Below are positions 45,708 to 55,843 of a DNA stretch of 64,000 nucleotides, piece after piece. The notes below the pieces were generated by a model that saw only the letters and a program-made list of their open reading frames with translations, did no database searches and had not been told where the DNA came from. Numbering within the stretch: the first letter of the stretch is position 1; each line of letters begins with the position of its first letter. The translations under genes and the position numbers were made by a program. The DNA is from Streptomyces pluripotens (lineage in GTDB: Bacteria > Actinomycetota > Actinomycetes > Streptomycetales > Streptomycetaceae). The stretch spans positions 1,736,001-1,800,000 of the forward strand of contig NZ_CP021080.1 in NCBI RefSeq assembly GCF_000802245.2, written 5' to 3'.

Positions 45708-46811
45708 GTGACAAAACGCCATATCACTTACCTCGCTTGCAGCTCGGCGCTCGTCGGTGCCCTCCTCGGCGCCACACCGGCGGCGGCCGTCCACCGTGTC
45801 CATGTGGTGCATCCGGGCGAATCGATCCAGAAGGCGGTGAACGCCGCCCGACCCGGCGACACGGTGCTCGTGCTGCCCGGCACGTACCACGAGAGCGTCA
45901 CGGTGAAGACGCCCGGACTGACCCTGCGCGGAGTCGGTCGCCGCACAGTGATCGAGCCGACGGCGCAGCAGACCGTGCCGAGCGTGCCTGCGTCCAAAAC
46001 GAGCTCCCGCAGGGCGTCCGTCAGTTGCAGCGACGGCGGCAACGGGATCTGTGTCGTCGGCTCGAAGGACGTCCCGCTCGGGGACGTCACCGTCTCCCAC
46101 CTGACCGTGCGCGGCTTCCCGCGGATCGGCCTGTTCTCCATGGGCACCGACCATCTGACCGTGGAGCGGGTGACCGCCGAGGACACCGGGCAGTGGGGCA
46201 TCGCCCAGGAGCATTCCACCCGAGGGGTGTTCCGGGAGAACACCATCCGGGGCAGCGGTGATGCGGGCCTGTTCCTCGCCAACAACGTGAAGGCCGAGGA
46301 GGGAGCCAGCGATACCGGGGGGACAGTGATCGAGCGGAACCGCCTGCAGGACAACCGGATCGGCATCACCGTCCGCAGGCTGCGCAACCTCACCGTCGCG
46401 CGGAACGCCATCACCGGAAACTGCGCGGGGATGTTCGTCGTCGGCGATGAGAACGAGCCGAAGGCCGGCGCCCTGACCATCAGCGACAACAGGGTCGAGA
46501 AGAACAACAAGTACTGCGAGAAGACCGCACGGCTGCCCTTCCTCCAGGGCTCCGGCATCGTCCTGACCGGCGCCGAGCAGACCCTCGTGACGCGGAACCT
46601 GGTCACCGGCAACTCCGGCACGTCCCCGCTGTCCGGCGGTGTCGTGCTGTTCAAGAGCCTCGTGGGCGTCACCAGCGAGCGGAACCGGATCACCGGAAAC
46701 CAGTTGCAGGACAACACTCCGGCGGACCTCGTCAACCAGGAGGCCGCCACGAGCGGCAACGTCTTCGACGGCAACACCTGCCGGGCCTCCAAGCCTGCGG
46801 GCCTGTGCTGA
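45708..46811 (+). CDS. Secreted right-handed parallel beta-helix protein
   Basis: 367 residues with a Sec signal (YLACSSALVGALLGATPAAA) and then rungs of parallel beta-helix: SIQKAVNAARPGDTVLVLPG, VTVKTPGLTLRGVG, LTVERVTAEDTG, NRLQDNRIGITV, NAITGNCAGMFV. Such folds are seen in polysaccharide lyases, epimerases and spore-coat or surface proteins; no catalytic set is clear. GTG at 45708 sits seven bases after TAACCT, so it may be leaderless. The O-methyltransferase gene follows after 43 bp. Confidence 0.82.
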   Translation: MTKRHITYLACSSALVGALLGATPAAAVHRVHVVHPGESIQKAVNAARPGDTVLVLPGTYHESVTVKTPGLTLRGVGRRTVIEPTAQQTVPSVPASKTSSRRASVSCSDGGNGICVVGSKDVPLGDVTVSHLTVRGFPRIGLFSMGTDHLTVERVTAEDTGQWGIAQEHSTRGVFRENTIRGSGDAGLFLANNVKAEEGASDTGGTVIERNRLQDNRIGITVRRLRNLTVARNAITGNCAGMFVVGDENEPKAGALTISDNRVEKNNKYCEKTARLPFLQGSGIVLTGAEQTLVTRNLVTGNSGTSPLSGGVVLFKSLVGVTSERNRITGNQLQDNTPADLVNQEAATSGNVFDGNTCRASKPAGLC

Positions 46812-46854
46812 CCGGCCGGGCGTACCCCACCCACGCAAGGAAGGAAGGCGGCAC

Positions 46855-47955
46855 ATGACCGCACCATCCCCCGAGGTTTCGGCCCCTGCCCCGCTCTCGG
46901 CCTCGCCGGCGCCGGGGGACCCCGGTGACCGGGGAGCGTCCGCCACTCCGCCGCCGTCGATGCGTCTCAGGGAGCTCGTGTTCGGAGCGGCCTGTGCCGC
47001 TGCCGTCCGCGCGGCCGCCCGGCTGGGCGTCGCCGACGCGCTCGGGGAGGTCCCCCTGTCCGCGGCGGATCTCGCCACTTCGGTGCGGACCGAGCCGAAA
47101 CCCCTGCACCGGCTGCTGCGCGCCCTGTCGTGCTACGGCGTCTTCGACGAGCGGCCCGACGGGACGTTCGCCCACACCGAGATGTCGCGGCTGCTGCGCG
47201 AGGACGACCCGAACAGCCTGAAGGCCATCGCCCTGTGGTGCACCGAGGCGTGGACCTGGGACGCCTGGCCCAGGTTGGACGAGGCGGTGCGCACCGGCCG
47301 GAACGTGGTCGAGGACCTGTACGGCAAGGAGTTCTTCCAGTACCTCAACGAGGACGCCCCGGAATCAGCAGACGTCTTCAACCGCGCGATGACCCGCTCC
47401 AGCGAGCAGTCGGCGCGCGACGTCGCCGGGCTGCTGGACCTGTCCGGTGCCACCTCCGTCGCCGACCTCGGCGGCGGGCAGGGGCACGTGGTGGCGAGCC
47501 TGCTGGACAAGTACCCGTCGATGCGGGGCTTCCTACTCGATCTGCCCCGGGTGGTGGAGCACGCCCTGCCGCGGCTGCGCGAGGGCGGGGACCTCGCGGA
47601 CCGGGTGCACATCGTGCCCGGCGACGTGCGGGAGTCCGTCCCCGTCCAGGCCGACGTCTACATCATCAAGAACATCCTGGAGTGGGACGACGAGTCCACG
47701 GCGAGGCTGCTGCGCAACGTGATCAGGGCGGGCGGGCCCGGCGCCCGTGTCGTGGTCATCGAGAACCTCGTCGACGACACCCCGTCGATGCGGTTCAGCA
47801 CCGCCATGGACCTGTTGCTGCTGCTGAACGTCGGCGGGGCCAAGCACACCACCGACAGCATGGTGGGTCGACTGACAGCCGCTGGCCTCACGGTCGGCGT
47901 CATCTGCCCGGTCAACCCCTACCTGCACGCGTTCGACTGCACGGTCCCGGCCTGA
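46855..47955 (+). CDS. O-methyltransferase (polyketide tailoring type)
   Basis: 366 residues. A winged-helix dimerisation domain (about 40-150) precedes the SAM fold with motif I VADLGGGQGHVVASLLDKYP and motif II LPRVVEHA, as in carminomycin/TcmN-type O-methyltransferases. A Pro/Ala-rich leader of ~35 residues is unusual but has a good AAGGAAGG site. Faces the two cyclase genes end to end. Likely methylates a phenol of the local pigment. Confidence 0.9.
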   Translation: MTAPSPEVSAPAPLSASPAPGDPGDRGASATPPPSMRLRELVFGAACAAAVRAAARLGVADALGEVPLSAADLATSVRTEPKPLHRLLRALSCYGVFDERPDGTFAHTEMSRLLREDDPNSLKAIALWCTEAWTWDAWPRLDEAVRTGRNVVEDLYGKEFFQYLNEDAPESADVFNRAMTRSSEQSARDVAGLLDLSGATSVADLGGGQGHVVASLLDKYPSMRGFLLDLPRVVEHALPRLREGGDLADRVHIVPGDVRESVPVQADVYIIKNILEWDDESTARLLRNVIRAGGPGARVVVIENLVDDTPSMRFSTAMDLLLLLNVGGAKHTTDSMVGRLTAAGLTVGVICPVNPYLHAFDCTVPA

Positions 47956-47966
47956 GCCGATTCCCT

Positions 47967-48023
47967 GACCTGAGACCGGTGCCGGGCCCGCGTGGAACGC
48001 GGGCCCGGCACCGGTCTCAGGTC
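47967..48023. terminator. 26-bp perfect bidirectional terminator
   Basis: Arms 47967-47992 and 47998-48023 pair perfectly over 26 bases around the loop TGGAA; left arm begins GACCTGAGACCGGTGCCGGG. It closes both the methyltransferase unit and the minus-strand polyketide operon. Confidence 0.97.
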
Positions 48024-48027
48024 GGGT

Positions 48028-48360
48028 TCAGCGGCCGGCGTCGCGCTCCCAGAGGTAGAAGCGCTGCGCCATCGCGTCCTTCGGCGACCGCCAGGTCTCC
48101 GGGTCGTACGCGCTGACGTACGCCGAGAGGCGCTCGCTGATGTCCCTGAACTCGGGGTGCGAGGCGACCCGGGCGATGGCCGGTCCCGGGTCGCGCTCGG
48201 ACTCGACGAGGTGCATGTACACATCGCCGAACTGGAAGAGGCTGCGCCGGGTGACCCCGACGAGGTGCGGCAGCTCTCCCCGGTCGGACTCCGCGAAGAC
48301 CTTGGCGATGTCCGGTGCGGAGTCCGGGGCCATCCGGGCGACGATCAGGGCCTGGTGCAC
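48028..48360 (-). CDS. TcmI-family polyketide cyclase (WhiE ORFVII-like)
   Basis: 110 residues, starting MHQALIVARMAPDSAPDIAKVFAES and containing DVYMHLVES and HPEFRDISERLSAYV, characteristic of the ferredoxin-fold TcmI cyclases. These close later rings of aromatic polyketides. GTG start with GGAGGAG upstream. Last gene of the minus-strand operon, as whiE ORFVII is in S. coelicolor. Confidence 0.92.
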   Translation of the reverse strand: MHQALIVARMAPDSAPDIAKVFAESDRGELPHLVGVTRRSLFQFGDVYMHLVESERDPGPAIARVASHPEFRDISERLSAYVSAYDPETWRSPKDAMAQRFYLWERDAGR

Positions 48361-48379
48361 GGTCTCTCCTCCCGCCGGT

Positions 48380-49130
<751 letters not shown>

Positions 49131-49175
49131 GAGAACTTCCTCTCCTTTCGCTGGTGAACGGCCGGTGGGCCCGGC

Positions 49176-50420
49176 TCAATCGGCGGCGCCGTGCCGCAGC
49201 ACGAGCGCCGCGTTCGACCCCATGAGTCCGCGGCTGAGGATCAGTGCCGTGCGCGGCTCGCCGGCGCGTGCGCGGCCGGTCACGAGATCGAGGTCGTGGC
49301 AGATGTCGAAGATCCCCGGCGTGGGCGGGATCAGGCCGTGCTCCATGGCGAGCACCGCCGCTGCGACGTCCAGCACCGGGGCCGCGCAGTACCCACGGCC
49401 GATCCCGGTCTTGGGCGCCGTGACGGGCACGCGCCGGCCGTGCGCACCGAGGGCGTCCGTGATGGCCAGCGCCTCCGCGTGGTCGGCCGCCCGCACCCCG
49501 AGGGCGTCGGCGAAGACCACGTCGACCTCCTCCGGTGCGCAGCCGGCCTCGTCGAGGGCGCCGCGGATCGCGTGGGCGAGCCCGGCCCGCGACTCGGCCC
49601 AGCGGGAGGCGCCGGTGAAGGTCGCCGCGTGCCCGGCGATGGTGGCCCGCACCGCCAGTCCCCGCTCCGTCGCCGAGGCCATCTCCTCCACGACGAGCAT
49701 GGCGCCGCCCTCGGCAGGTACGAAACCGCAGGCGCCGTCGGTGAACGGGAGGTAGGCGCGTGCCGGGTCGGCCTCGCGGCTCAGCTCCTCGTAGCCGAGC
49801 TGGCACACGGCCGAGTAGGGGGCGAGCGGCGCCTCGGTCGAACCGGCCACGATGACGTCGGTGCCGCGCCGCACGGCGCGGGCGGCGTGCGCGAGGGCGT
49901 CCAGGCCGCCCGCCTCGTCGGCGGCGACCACCGAGCAGGGTCCCCTGAAGCCACGCCGGATGGAGATCTGGCCGGTGCTGGCGGCGTAGAACCACGCGAT
50001 GGACTGGTAGGGGCCGACGAACCGGCTTCCCCTGCTCCACAGTTGCTGCAGTTCCCGCTGGCCGAACTCGCCACCGCCGGAGCCTGCTGCCGTGACCACG
50101 CCCACGGAGAACGGTGCGCCCTCCGTATCGGCCCGGCCGAGCCGGGCGTCCTCCAGCGCGAGGTCGGCCGCGGCCATCGCGAAGTGGGTGAAGCGGTCGG
50201 TCTGGACGAGGAAGCGCTCCTCGATCGCAGCGACCGGATCGAAGCCGCGGACCTCGCCGGCCACGCGCAGGGGCAGGTGCGCGCAGCCCTCGCGGGTCAC
50301 TCGGTCGAGGGTGCTGATGCCTTCCTGGACCGACTTCCAGAAGGTCTCCGTGCTCGTTCCGTTGGGCGCGACGACACCGATTCCGGTGACGGCCGCCTGC
50401 CGAGGAGAGGGTTCGCTCAT
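49176..50420 (-). CDS. Chain-length factor, KS-beta (WhiE ORFIV-like)
   Basis: 414 residues of ketosynthase fold without the nucleophile. The position equal to the KS Cys is Glu169 ([16 protein letters not shown]); most antibiotic-type CLFs have Gln there. The KS-type His motifs are degraded. With KS-alpha it decides chain length. The ATG overlaps the KS stop by four bases (ATGA). Confidence 0.95.
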   Translation of the reverse strand: MSEPSPRQAAVTGIGVVAPNGTSTETFWKSVQEGISTLDRVTREGCAHLPLRVAGEVRGFDPVAAIEERFLVQTDRFTHFAMAAADLALEDARLGRADTEGAPFSVGVVTAAGSGGGEFGQRELQQLWSRGSRFVGPYQSIAWFYAASTGQISIRRGFRGPCSVVAADEAGGLDALAHAARAVRRGTDVIVAGSTEAPLAPYSAVCQLGYEELSREADPARAYLPFTDGACGFVPAEGGAMLVVEEMASATERGLAVRATIAGHAATFTGASRWAESRAGLAHAIRGALDEAGCAPEEVDVVFADALGVRAADHAEALAITDALGAHGRRVPVTAPKTGIGRGYCAAPVLDVAAAVLAMEHGLIPPTPGIFDICHDLDLVTGRARAGEPRTALILSRGLMGSNAALVLRHGAAD

Positions 50421-51685
50421 CGTGTCCTTCCTCTCGGCCGGGTCAACACCACGGCGGACTGGAAGCCTCCGAAGCCGCTGCCCACGGACAGGACGCTGGT
50501 CAGCGTCCGCTCGCGGGCGGTGCGCGGTACGTAGTCGAGGTCGCACTCGGGGTCGGGTGTCTCGTAGTTCGCGGTGGGCGGTACGACCTGGTGGGCCAGG
50601 GCCAGCACACAGGCCACGACCTCGATCGCCCCGATCGCCCCGAGGGAGTGGCCCACCATGGATTTGATGGAGCTCATGGGCGTGGTGTAGGCGTGTTGCC
50701 CCAGGGCCCGCTTCACCGCGGCGGTCTCGTGGCGGTCGTTCTGCCGGGTGCCGGATCCATGGGCGTTGACGTAGTCGATCGCGGTGGGGTCGAGGCGGGC
50801 GTGGTCGAGGGCCGTCTCGATCGCCCGGGCCATCTCCAGACCCTCGCTGGTCAGACCGGTCATGTGGTAGGCGTTGCCGAAGGTGGCGTAGCCGCCCAGT
50901 TCGCAGTACACGCGGGCGCCACGGGCCCTGGCGTGCTCCAGTTCCTCAAGGACGAGCACCGCCCCTCCCTCGCCCATGACGAACCCGTCACGGTCGTTGT
51001 CGAAGGGCCTGGAGGCGTGTGCGGGATCGTCGTTGTTGGGAGACGTGGCCTTGATCGCGTCGAAGCAGGCCATGGTGATGGGGGATATCGGCGAGTCCGA
51101 GGCGCCGGCGATGCAGACGTCGGCCCGGCCTTCCTGGACGGTGTGGAAGGCGTATCCGACGGCGTCCAGGCCCGAGGTGCACCCGGTGGAGACGGTCTGC
51201 ACCGGGCCCTGGGCGCCAAATCGTTCCGCCACCGCCGAGGCCAGTGTGCTGGGGGAGAACGCCCGGTGCAGTTGGGGACCCGCCTTGCGGTGGTCCACGT
51301 CCCAGTGCTGCCCGCTGTCGCTCACCAGGACGTAGTCGTGCTCCAGGCGGGTCGTGCCGCCGACGGCAGTGCCCAGGGACACCCCCACCCGCCAGGTGTC
51401 CTCCTGGGCCAGGTCGAGACCGGAGTCCCGTATCGCTTCCTCCCCGGCGACCAGGGCGAACTGTATGTATCGGTCCGCCCGCTCGATCTGCTCGGCGTCC
51501 AGGCCGTACGCCGCCGGATCGAAGTCGCACTCGGCGGCGATCCTTGACCGCAGGCCGCTCGGGTCGAAGAAGGTGATGCCCCGCGTCGCGGTACGGCCCG
51601 CAGCGAGCAGGTCCCAGAACGCCGGTATGCCTGTCCCGCCCGGTGCCACGATGCCTATGCCGGTGACCGCCACGCGCCGGCTCAT
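50417..51685 (-). CDS. Ketosynthase KS-alpha (WhiE ORFIII-like)
   Basis: 422 residues. The active site is Cys169 in [15 protein letters not shown], with His in [14 protein letters not shown] and [14 protein letters not shown]. It condenses malonyl-ACP units into an aromatic-polyketide precursor. Start ATG overlaps the cupin stop (ATGA). The active-site surroundings and operon order match spore-pigment KS genes. Confidence 0.97.
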   Translation of the reverse strand: MSRRVAVTGIGIVAPGGTGIPAFWDLLAAGRTATRGITFFDPSGLRSRIAAECDFDPAAYGLDAEQIERADRYIQFALVAGEEAIRDSGLDLAQEDTWRVGVSLGTAVGGTTRLEHDYVLVSDSGQHWDVDHRKAGPQLHRAFSPSTLASAVAERFGAQGPVQTVSTGCTSGLDAVGYAFHTVQEGRADVCIAGASDSPISPITMACFDAIKATSPNNDDPAHASRPFDNDRDGFVMGEGGAVLVLEELEHARARGARVYCELGGYATFGNAYHMTGLTSEGLEMARAIETALDHARLDPTAIDYVNAHGSGTRQNDRHETAAVKRALGQHAYTTPMSSIKSMVGHSLGAIGAIEVVACVLALAHQVVPPTANYETPDPECDLDYVPRTARERTLTSVLSVGSGFGGFQSAVVLTRPRGRTR

Positions 51686-52125
51686 GAACGGACCTGCCCC
51701 CGGACGGCCGGCTCGGCCGGGACAGTGGCGGAGAGGGGCTCCGTCTCCTCCGTGTCGACGTGGCCGAGATTCGGGCGCGGCGCCAACGGGCCCAGGTGGA
51801 AGACGATCCGCGCCTCGACGTCCCCCACGTTGCGGAAGCGGTGCCGCATGTTGATCGGGATCATCAGTCCCTGTTCGGGCCGCAGCGGGTGCGGTTCGCC
51901 GTCCAGGTCCACCTCCAGTTGCCCGCAGGCCACGTACACGAACTCCTCGGAGTACGGGTGGTAGTGCTCAGCGATGCGGTCACCGGGCTGCACGATGGCC
52001 ACACCCATGAATCCGCTGGTGGAGCCCACTGTGGCCGGGGAGAGCATGGCGCGCAGATCGCCACCACGCCGGGTGTTGGGCTCGATCTCGCTGAGGTCGA
52101 CGATCTTCGGAAGGGGCTTGATCAC
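51682..52125 (-). CDS. Cupin protein (WhiE ORFII-like)
   Basis: 147 residues with a single cupin barrel: [21 protein letters not shown] with the His/His/Glu metal set, and [13 protein letters not shown] with the third His. In whiE clusters this gene is conserved between ORFI and KS; its exact role is unsettled. GTG start overlaps the previous stop (GTGA). Confidence 0.92.
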   Translation of the reverse strand: MIKPLPKIVDLSEIEPNTRRGGDLRAMLSPATVGSTSGFMGVAIVQPGDRIAEHYHPYSEEFVYVACGQLEVDLDGEPHPLRPEQGLMIPINMRHRFRNVGDVEARIVFHLGPLAPRPNLGHVDTEETEPLSATVPAEPAVRGQVRS

Positions 52126-53228
52126 GACGTTCCTCCGTGGGGGTGCTGGCCTGCGGGGTCAGGCGCCGGTGAGTGACGGTCGGTGATGAGGTCCATACGG
52201 ACGGCGTCGCCGTTCAGCAGGGCGGTTGCCGCGGCCACCGGGGTCACGTCCAGGTCCGCGCCGGCGCGCAGGTCGATCAGCCGTACGGTGATGTCGTCGC
52301 GCTGGAAGATCGTGCTGCTCACCACCGGGCTGGCCGGGTCCTCCGCCGCCGCCTCGTCCGCTTGGGCGAGCAGCTCGGCCAGCCGCATCCCGCTGCCCGG
52401 CCGGGCCGGGTAGTACAGCGCGTACCGCTCGCCCTCGGACCGTTCGTCCGCGGCGACGTGGTGCACGGCGGGCAGCGCCGCCCGCGTGAAGAACACCCGG
52501 GCGGACTCCGGGTCGTTGAGGTCCCGGTCGTGCTCCAGGTACGGGTTGAGGGCCTCCTCGACCTGCCGCACCTCCGGCTGCCGGGCGACGTGGCGCAGCG
52601 CCGCGAGCAGGTCACCGCGCACCTCGATGGCCCGGACGACCCGGTTGCCGTGCATGAACAGGGAGGTGCGGCACAGACGGGTGGTCTCGTCGACCCGCGC
52701 CTCGGGCGAGGCGTAGTTCGCGAGGATCTCGGCGACCCGCTTCTCGCTGCCCGGCTTGACCGTGAAGGTGAGCGCGTGCCGGATCACGCCGTCGCCGATG
52801 CGGGGCGACGTCTGGAGGCGGCGCTGGGCCGCGGAGTCCGCGGGCGTCTCGCTATGAGTCTCACGGACGATGTGGAAGCGCAGCGACCGGGTGTCGCGGA
52901 CACAGCTGTGCAGCGGCTCCACCATCCGCACATGCTCCTCGCTGTTCACCCAAGCGAGGAACGGCGGGGCGCTCTCCCACTCACTGGTGATGAGCCACTG
53001 GGAGGGGTTCTCGATCGACTGGCACAACTGGTCACTGACGTGCCCGGGCACCGACGCTACCTGGTTGCACAGTTGCTCGTACGCCTCCAGGAACTGCTGC
53101 TGGGCGCCGTCGTGCACATCCACCAGCAGGACGACACGGAGACGGGAGCCGTCGAAGACGGACTGGGATACGCGTCTCGACACCTTCCGCGTCAGCTGTT
53201 CCGAGACCTGTTCCGATGTCGTGGTCAT
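52122..53228 (-). CDS. SchA/CurD-like domain protein (WhiE ORFI-like)
   Basis: 368 residues. The N-terminal third ([40 protein letters not shown]) is an antibiotic-biosynthesis-monooxygenase-like ferredoxin fold; the central part ([23 protein letters not shown] to [19 protein letters not shown]) is the SchA/CurD-like domain named after spore-pigment genes of S. halstedii and S. curacoi. First gene of the minus-strand operon; ATG at 53228 has AAGGAGA seven bases upstream. Function within pigment synthesis is not established. Confidence 0.92.
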   Translation of the reverse strand: MTTTSEQVSEQLTRKVSRRVSQSVFDGSRLRVVLLVDVHDGAQQQFLEAYEQLCNQVASVPGHVSDQLCQSIENPSQWLITSEWESAPPFLAWVNSEEHVRMVEPLHSCVRDTRSLRFHIVRETHSETPADSAAQRRLQTSPRIGDGVIRHALTFTVKPGSEKRVAEILANYASPEARVDETTRLCRTSLFMHGNRVVRAIEVRGDLLAALRHVARQPEVRQVEEALNPYLEHDRDLNDPESARVFFTRAALPAVHHVAADERSEGERYALYYPARPGSGMRLAELLAQADEAAAEDPASPVVSSTIFQRDDITVRLIDLRAGADLDVTPVAAATALLNGDAVRMDLITDRHSPAPDPAGQHPHGGTS

Positions 53229-53429
53229 ACCGCACGTCTCCTTAGCGGGGGCAGGGAGTTGACGTCGCCACCGATGACGCGACGCCAGCACTTTTTGATC
53301 CTGTTCCGCTCCCCCGGAGCGCGCGACTCGCGTGAACCAAGCGGGTGATTGAGCACGCGGACCCCCTCCAGCGGGGGCATGGAAACTCCGACGCGCCCCA
53401 CACCCTGCCCCCTGTCTCTGGAGTCCTTG
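53229..53429. promoter_or_regulatory. Divergent promoter region of the pigment genes
   Basis: 201 bp separate the PKS operon from the divergent hydroxylase gene, as in whiE, where this gap is developmentally controlled by late sporulation sigma factors. I see no confident -10/-35 pair or palindrome. Confidence 0.5.
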
Positions 53430-55079
53430 ATGCAGCAGAAAGCCGATCACCAGGTCCCCGTCCTCATCGTGGGCGGCTCGCTGGTGGGCCTGTCCCTGTC
53501 CCTGTTCCTGGGCCGTCTCGGCGTGCGGCACATGCTCGTCGAACGGCACTCGGGAACCTCGATCCATCCCCGCGGACGCGGCAACAACGTGCGGACGATG
53601 GAGCTGTTCCGGGTGGCTGGCATCGAGCCGGACATCAAGGCGGCAGCCTCACTCCTCGCGGACAACCACGGCATCCTGCAGACACCGACCTTGGCCGGTG
53701 ACGCCGGCGAATGGCTGTTCCGGGAGATCGACCCCGGGGGCGGGCTCGCCCGGTTCAGCCCCACGGGTTGGTGCCTGTGCAGCCAGAACGACCTGGAACC
53801 GGTGCTCCTGGACAGGGCCCGGGCACTCGGTGGCGACCTCAGGTACTCACACGAGTTGGAGTCCTTCACCCAGGACGCCGAGGGGGCGACGGGGTCCGTC
53901 GTCGACCGCGGCACCGGCGAGCGATACACGGTCCGCGCGGACTACCTGGTCGCCGCCGACGGCCCGCGCAGCCCCGTCCGGAGCCGGCTCGGCATCGAGC
54001 AAACCGGCCCCGGCGACCTGTTCGCCAACGTGAGTGTCACCTTCCGCTCCCAGCTGCTCGCCGACGCCGTCGGCGACCGGCGTTTCATCTGCTGTTACCT
54101 CACCGACCCCGAGGCCGACGGCGCCCTGCTCCCCGTCGACAACAAGGAACAGTGGGTCTTCCACGCGCCCTGGCACCCGGAGCGCGGAGAGACGCTGGAG
54201 GAGTTCACCGAAGAACGGCTCAGGCGCCACATCCGCCGGGCCGTCGGCGTCCCCGACCTGGACGTGGAGGTCACCGGAATGGCGTCCTGGCGGGCCGCCG
54301 AACGCGTCGCCGAGCAGTACGCGGCCGGCCGGGTCTTCCTCGCCGGCGACTCGGCGCACGAGATGTCGCCGACCGGCGCGTTCGGCTCCAACACCGGCAT
54401 CCAGGACGCCCACAACCTGGCCTGGAAACTGGCCGCCGTCCTCGGCGGCTGGGCCGGACCAGGACTACTGGAGACCTACGGGACCGAACGGCGCCCCGTC
54501 GCCCTGGCCACCAGCGCCCGCGCCTCGGCCCGCTCCGTGGAACACAGCCACCCCGGCTTCGCCCCCGCCCCCGGCGTCGGAGTCGGTGGGAAGCGCGGCG
54601 GCATCCTCAACATCGTCCTCGGGTACCGCTACCCGCAGGGCGCCGTGGCGGGGGGCGACCCGTCCCAGCCGGTCGTACCCGAACGGGTGCACCTGAGCGG
54701 GGAGCCGGGCACCCGGGCACCCCACCTGTGGCTGCGCCGCACGGGCGAACGGCTCTCCACCCTCGACCTGTACGAGCGCTCACTGGTACTGCTCAGCGAC
54801 GCCGACACGGCGGCGGGCGCGGCCTGGCAGGCCGCCGCCCGTCGCATCGCCGACACGGACGGCCTGCCGCTGCGGGCATACCGGATCGGTACCGGCCCCG
54901 AGGCGGAGCTGACGTACGACGCGGAGGACGAGGACTGGGCGGCAACGCACGGCACGACGGGCGACGGGGCGGTGCTAGTGCGGCCCGACGGTTTCGTCGC
55001 CTGGCGTTCCCCCGGGGCCACGACGGATCCGGAGGCAGAGCTGCGGGACGTACTGGCGGCGATTCTGCGGACCCGCTGA
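53430..55079 (+). CDS. FAD-dependent aromatic hydroxylase (WhiE ORFVIII-like)
   Basis: 549 residues of the PHBH/PheA-type monooxygenases. FAD motifs: VLIVGGSLVGLSLSLFLGRLG at the N-terminus, LVAADGPRSPVRSRLGI, and VFLAGDSAHEMSPTGAFG. It hydroxylates the polyketide ring. ATG at 53430 is seven bases after GGAG and gives a normal N-terminus; earlier in-frame ATGs lack a site. Divergent from the PKS operon as in whiE. An ABM-type thioredoxin-like tail follows residue 430. Confidence 0.94.
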   Translation: MQQKADHQVPVLIVGGSLVGLSLSLFLGRLGVRHMLVERHSGTSIHPRGRGNNVRTMELFRVAGIEPDIKAAASLLADNHGILQTPTLAGDAGEWLFREIDPGGGLARFSPTGWCLCSQNDLEPVLLDRARALGGDLRYSHELESFTQDAEGATGSVVDRGTGERYTVRADYLVAADGPRSPVRSRLGIEQTGPGDLFANVSVTFRSQLLADAVGDRRFICCYLTDPEADGALLPVDNKEQWVFHAPWHPERGETLEEFTEERLRRHIRRAVGVPDLDVEVTGMASWRAAERVAEQYAAGRVFLAGDSAHEMSPTGAFGSNTGIQDAHNLAWKLAAVLGGWAGPGLLETYGTERRPVALATSARASARSVEHSHPGFAPAPGVGVGGKRGGILNIVLGYRYPQGAVAGGDPSQPVVPERVHLSGEPGTRAPHLWLRRTGERLSTLDLYERSLVLLSDADTAAGAAWQAAARRIADTDGLPLRAYRIGTGPEAELTYDAEDEDWAATHGTTGDGAVLVRPDGFVAWRSPGATTDPEAELRDVLAAILRTR

Positions 55080-55084
55080 GCCGG

Positions 55085-55116
55085 GCCCGGCCCGCCGGGG
55101 CCCCGGCGGGCCGGGC
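55085..55116. terminator. 32-bp palindromic terminator
   Basis: A perfect 32-base palindrome (left half GCCCGGCCCGCCGGGG) lies 5 bp past the hydroxylase stop and before the convergent RDD gene. Confidence 0.9.
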
Positions 55117-55162
55117 GGCCTCCGTCTCGGCCGTGACCTTCGACCGACTGGTGCCGCCGGCC

Positions 55163-55633
55163 TCAGACCCTCACCTCGATCGTCTTCGCGATCCGGTCGT
55201 GCAGGCCTCGGCCGTCCCGGTCCCACACCAGCGCGGGGACGGCCAGGCACAGCAGCACGGTACGCAGCAGCGCGCGCAGCGGGTTGACCGTGCCGGTCTC
55301 CAGAGCAACGACCCGGACGCCGAAGAGACGCTTACCCGGGGTGAAGCCGATCGTGCCGACGGTCAGAACACTCATGACGAAGAAGACGCCGAGCGCCCAG
55401 TTGCTCGTGGCGGGGACCTGGTAGCCGTCGGTGATCAGGCCGTATGCGATCAGGACGCACAGCGCCCAGTCCACGGTGAGTGCGCCGAGCCGCCGTCCCG
55501 GCCGTGCGATCGAGTTCGGCCCCTCCTCCGGGAGCCCGAGTCGTTCACCCCGGTATCCGAAGTCGGCACCGGCCTCTTCCATGGCCGCGCGGGGCCCGGA
55601 GAGCCACGATCCGATTGCCTGCCTGTTGTCCAC
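55163..55633 (-). CDS. RDD family membrane protein
   Basis: 156 residues. A soluble N-terminus (VDNRQAIGSWLSGPRAAMEE) is followed by RDD helices: GRRLGALTVDWALCVLIAYGL, ALGVFFVMSVLTVGTIGFTPGKRLFGVRVV, and the closing WDRDGRGLHDRIAKT with the Arg-Asp-Asp-like pattern. GTG start six bases after TACCGT, probably leaderless. It diverges from glnA, its usual neighbour in Streptomyces. Confidence 0.92.
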   Translation of the reverse strand: MDNRQAIGSWLSGPRAAMEEAGADFGYRGERLGLPEEGPNSIARPGRRLGALTVDWALCVLIAYGLITDGYQVPATSNWALGVFFVMSVLTVGTIGFTPGKRLFGVRVVALETGTVNPLRALLRTVLLCLAVPALVWDRDGRGLHDRIAKTIEVRV

Positions 55634-55708
55634 CCGTCCACGGTACTGTGCCCGGCTCCGGGCACTGCACCGAGGGGTGTGCCGGGGCTACGGTGGACAC
55701 GTGCCCGG

Positions 55709-55746
55709 TTAACTTCTGCGAAACAAACGGGTCACGCCCGAGAAAT
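55709..55746 (+). promoter_or_regulatory. GlnR box upstream of glnA
   Basis: TTAAC-n6-GAAAC-n6-GTCAC-n6-GAAAT fits the known GlnR consensus gTnAc-n6-GaAAc in two tandem halves with exact spacing. GlnR is the OmpR-type nitrogen regulator that acts on glnA in Streptomyces. The box lies 98-135 bp before the start codon. Confidence 0.88.
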
Positions 55747-55843
55747 CACCCGTCCCTAGGGTCATGACCAGCGTGTGCCACCGCACTGGCCGCACGAACG
55801 ATCTACCACCCCGGCGAGGACGGTCGGGAGTAGGAGGAGCTGG

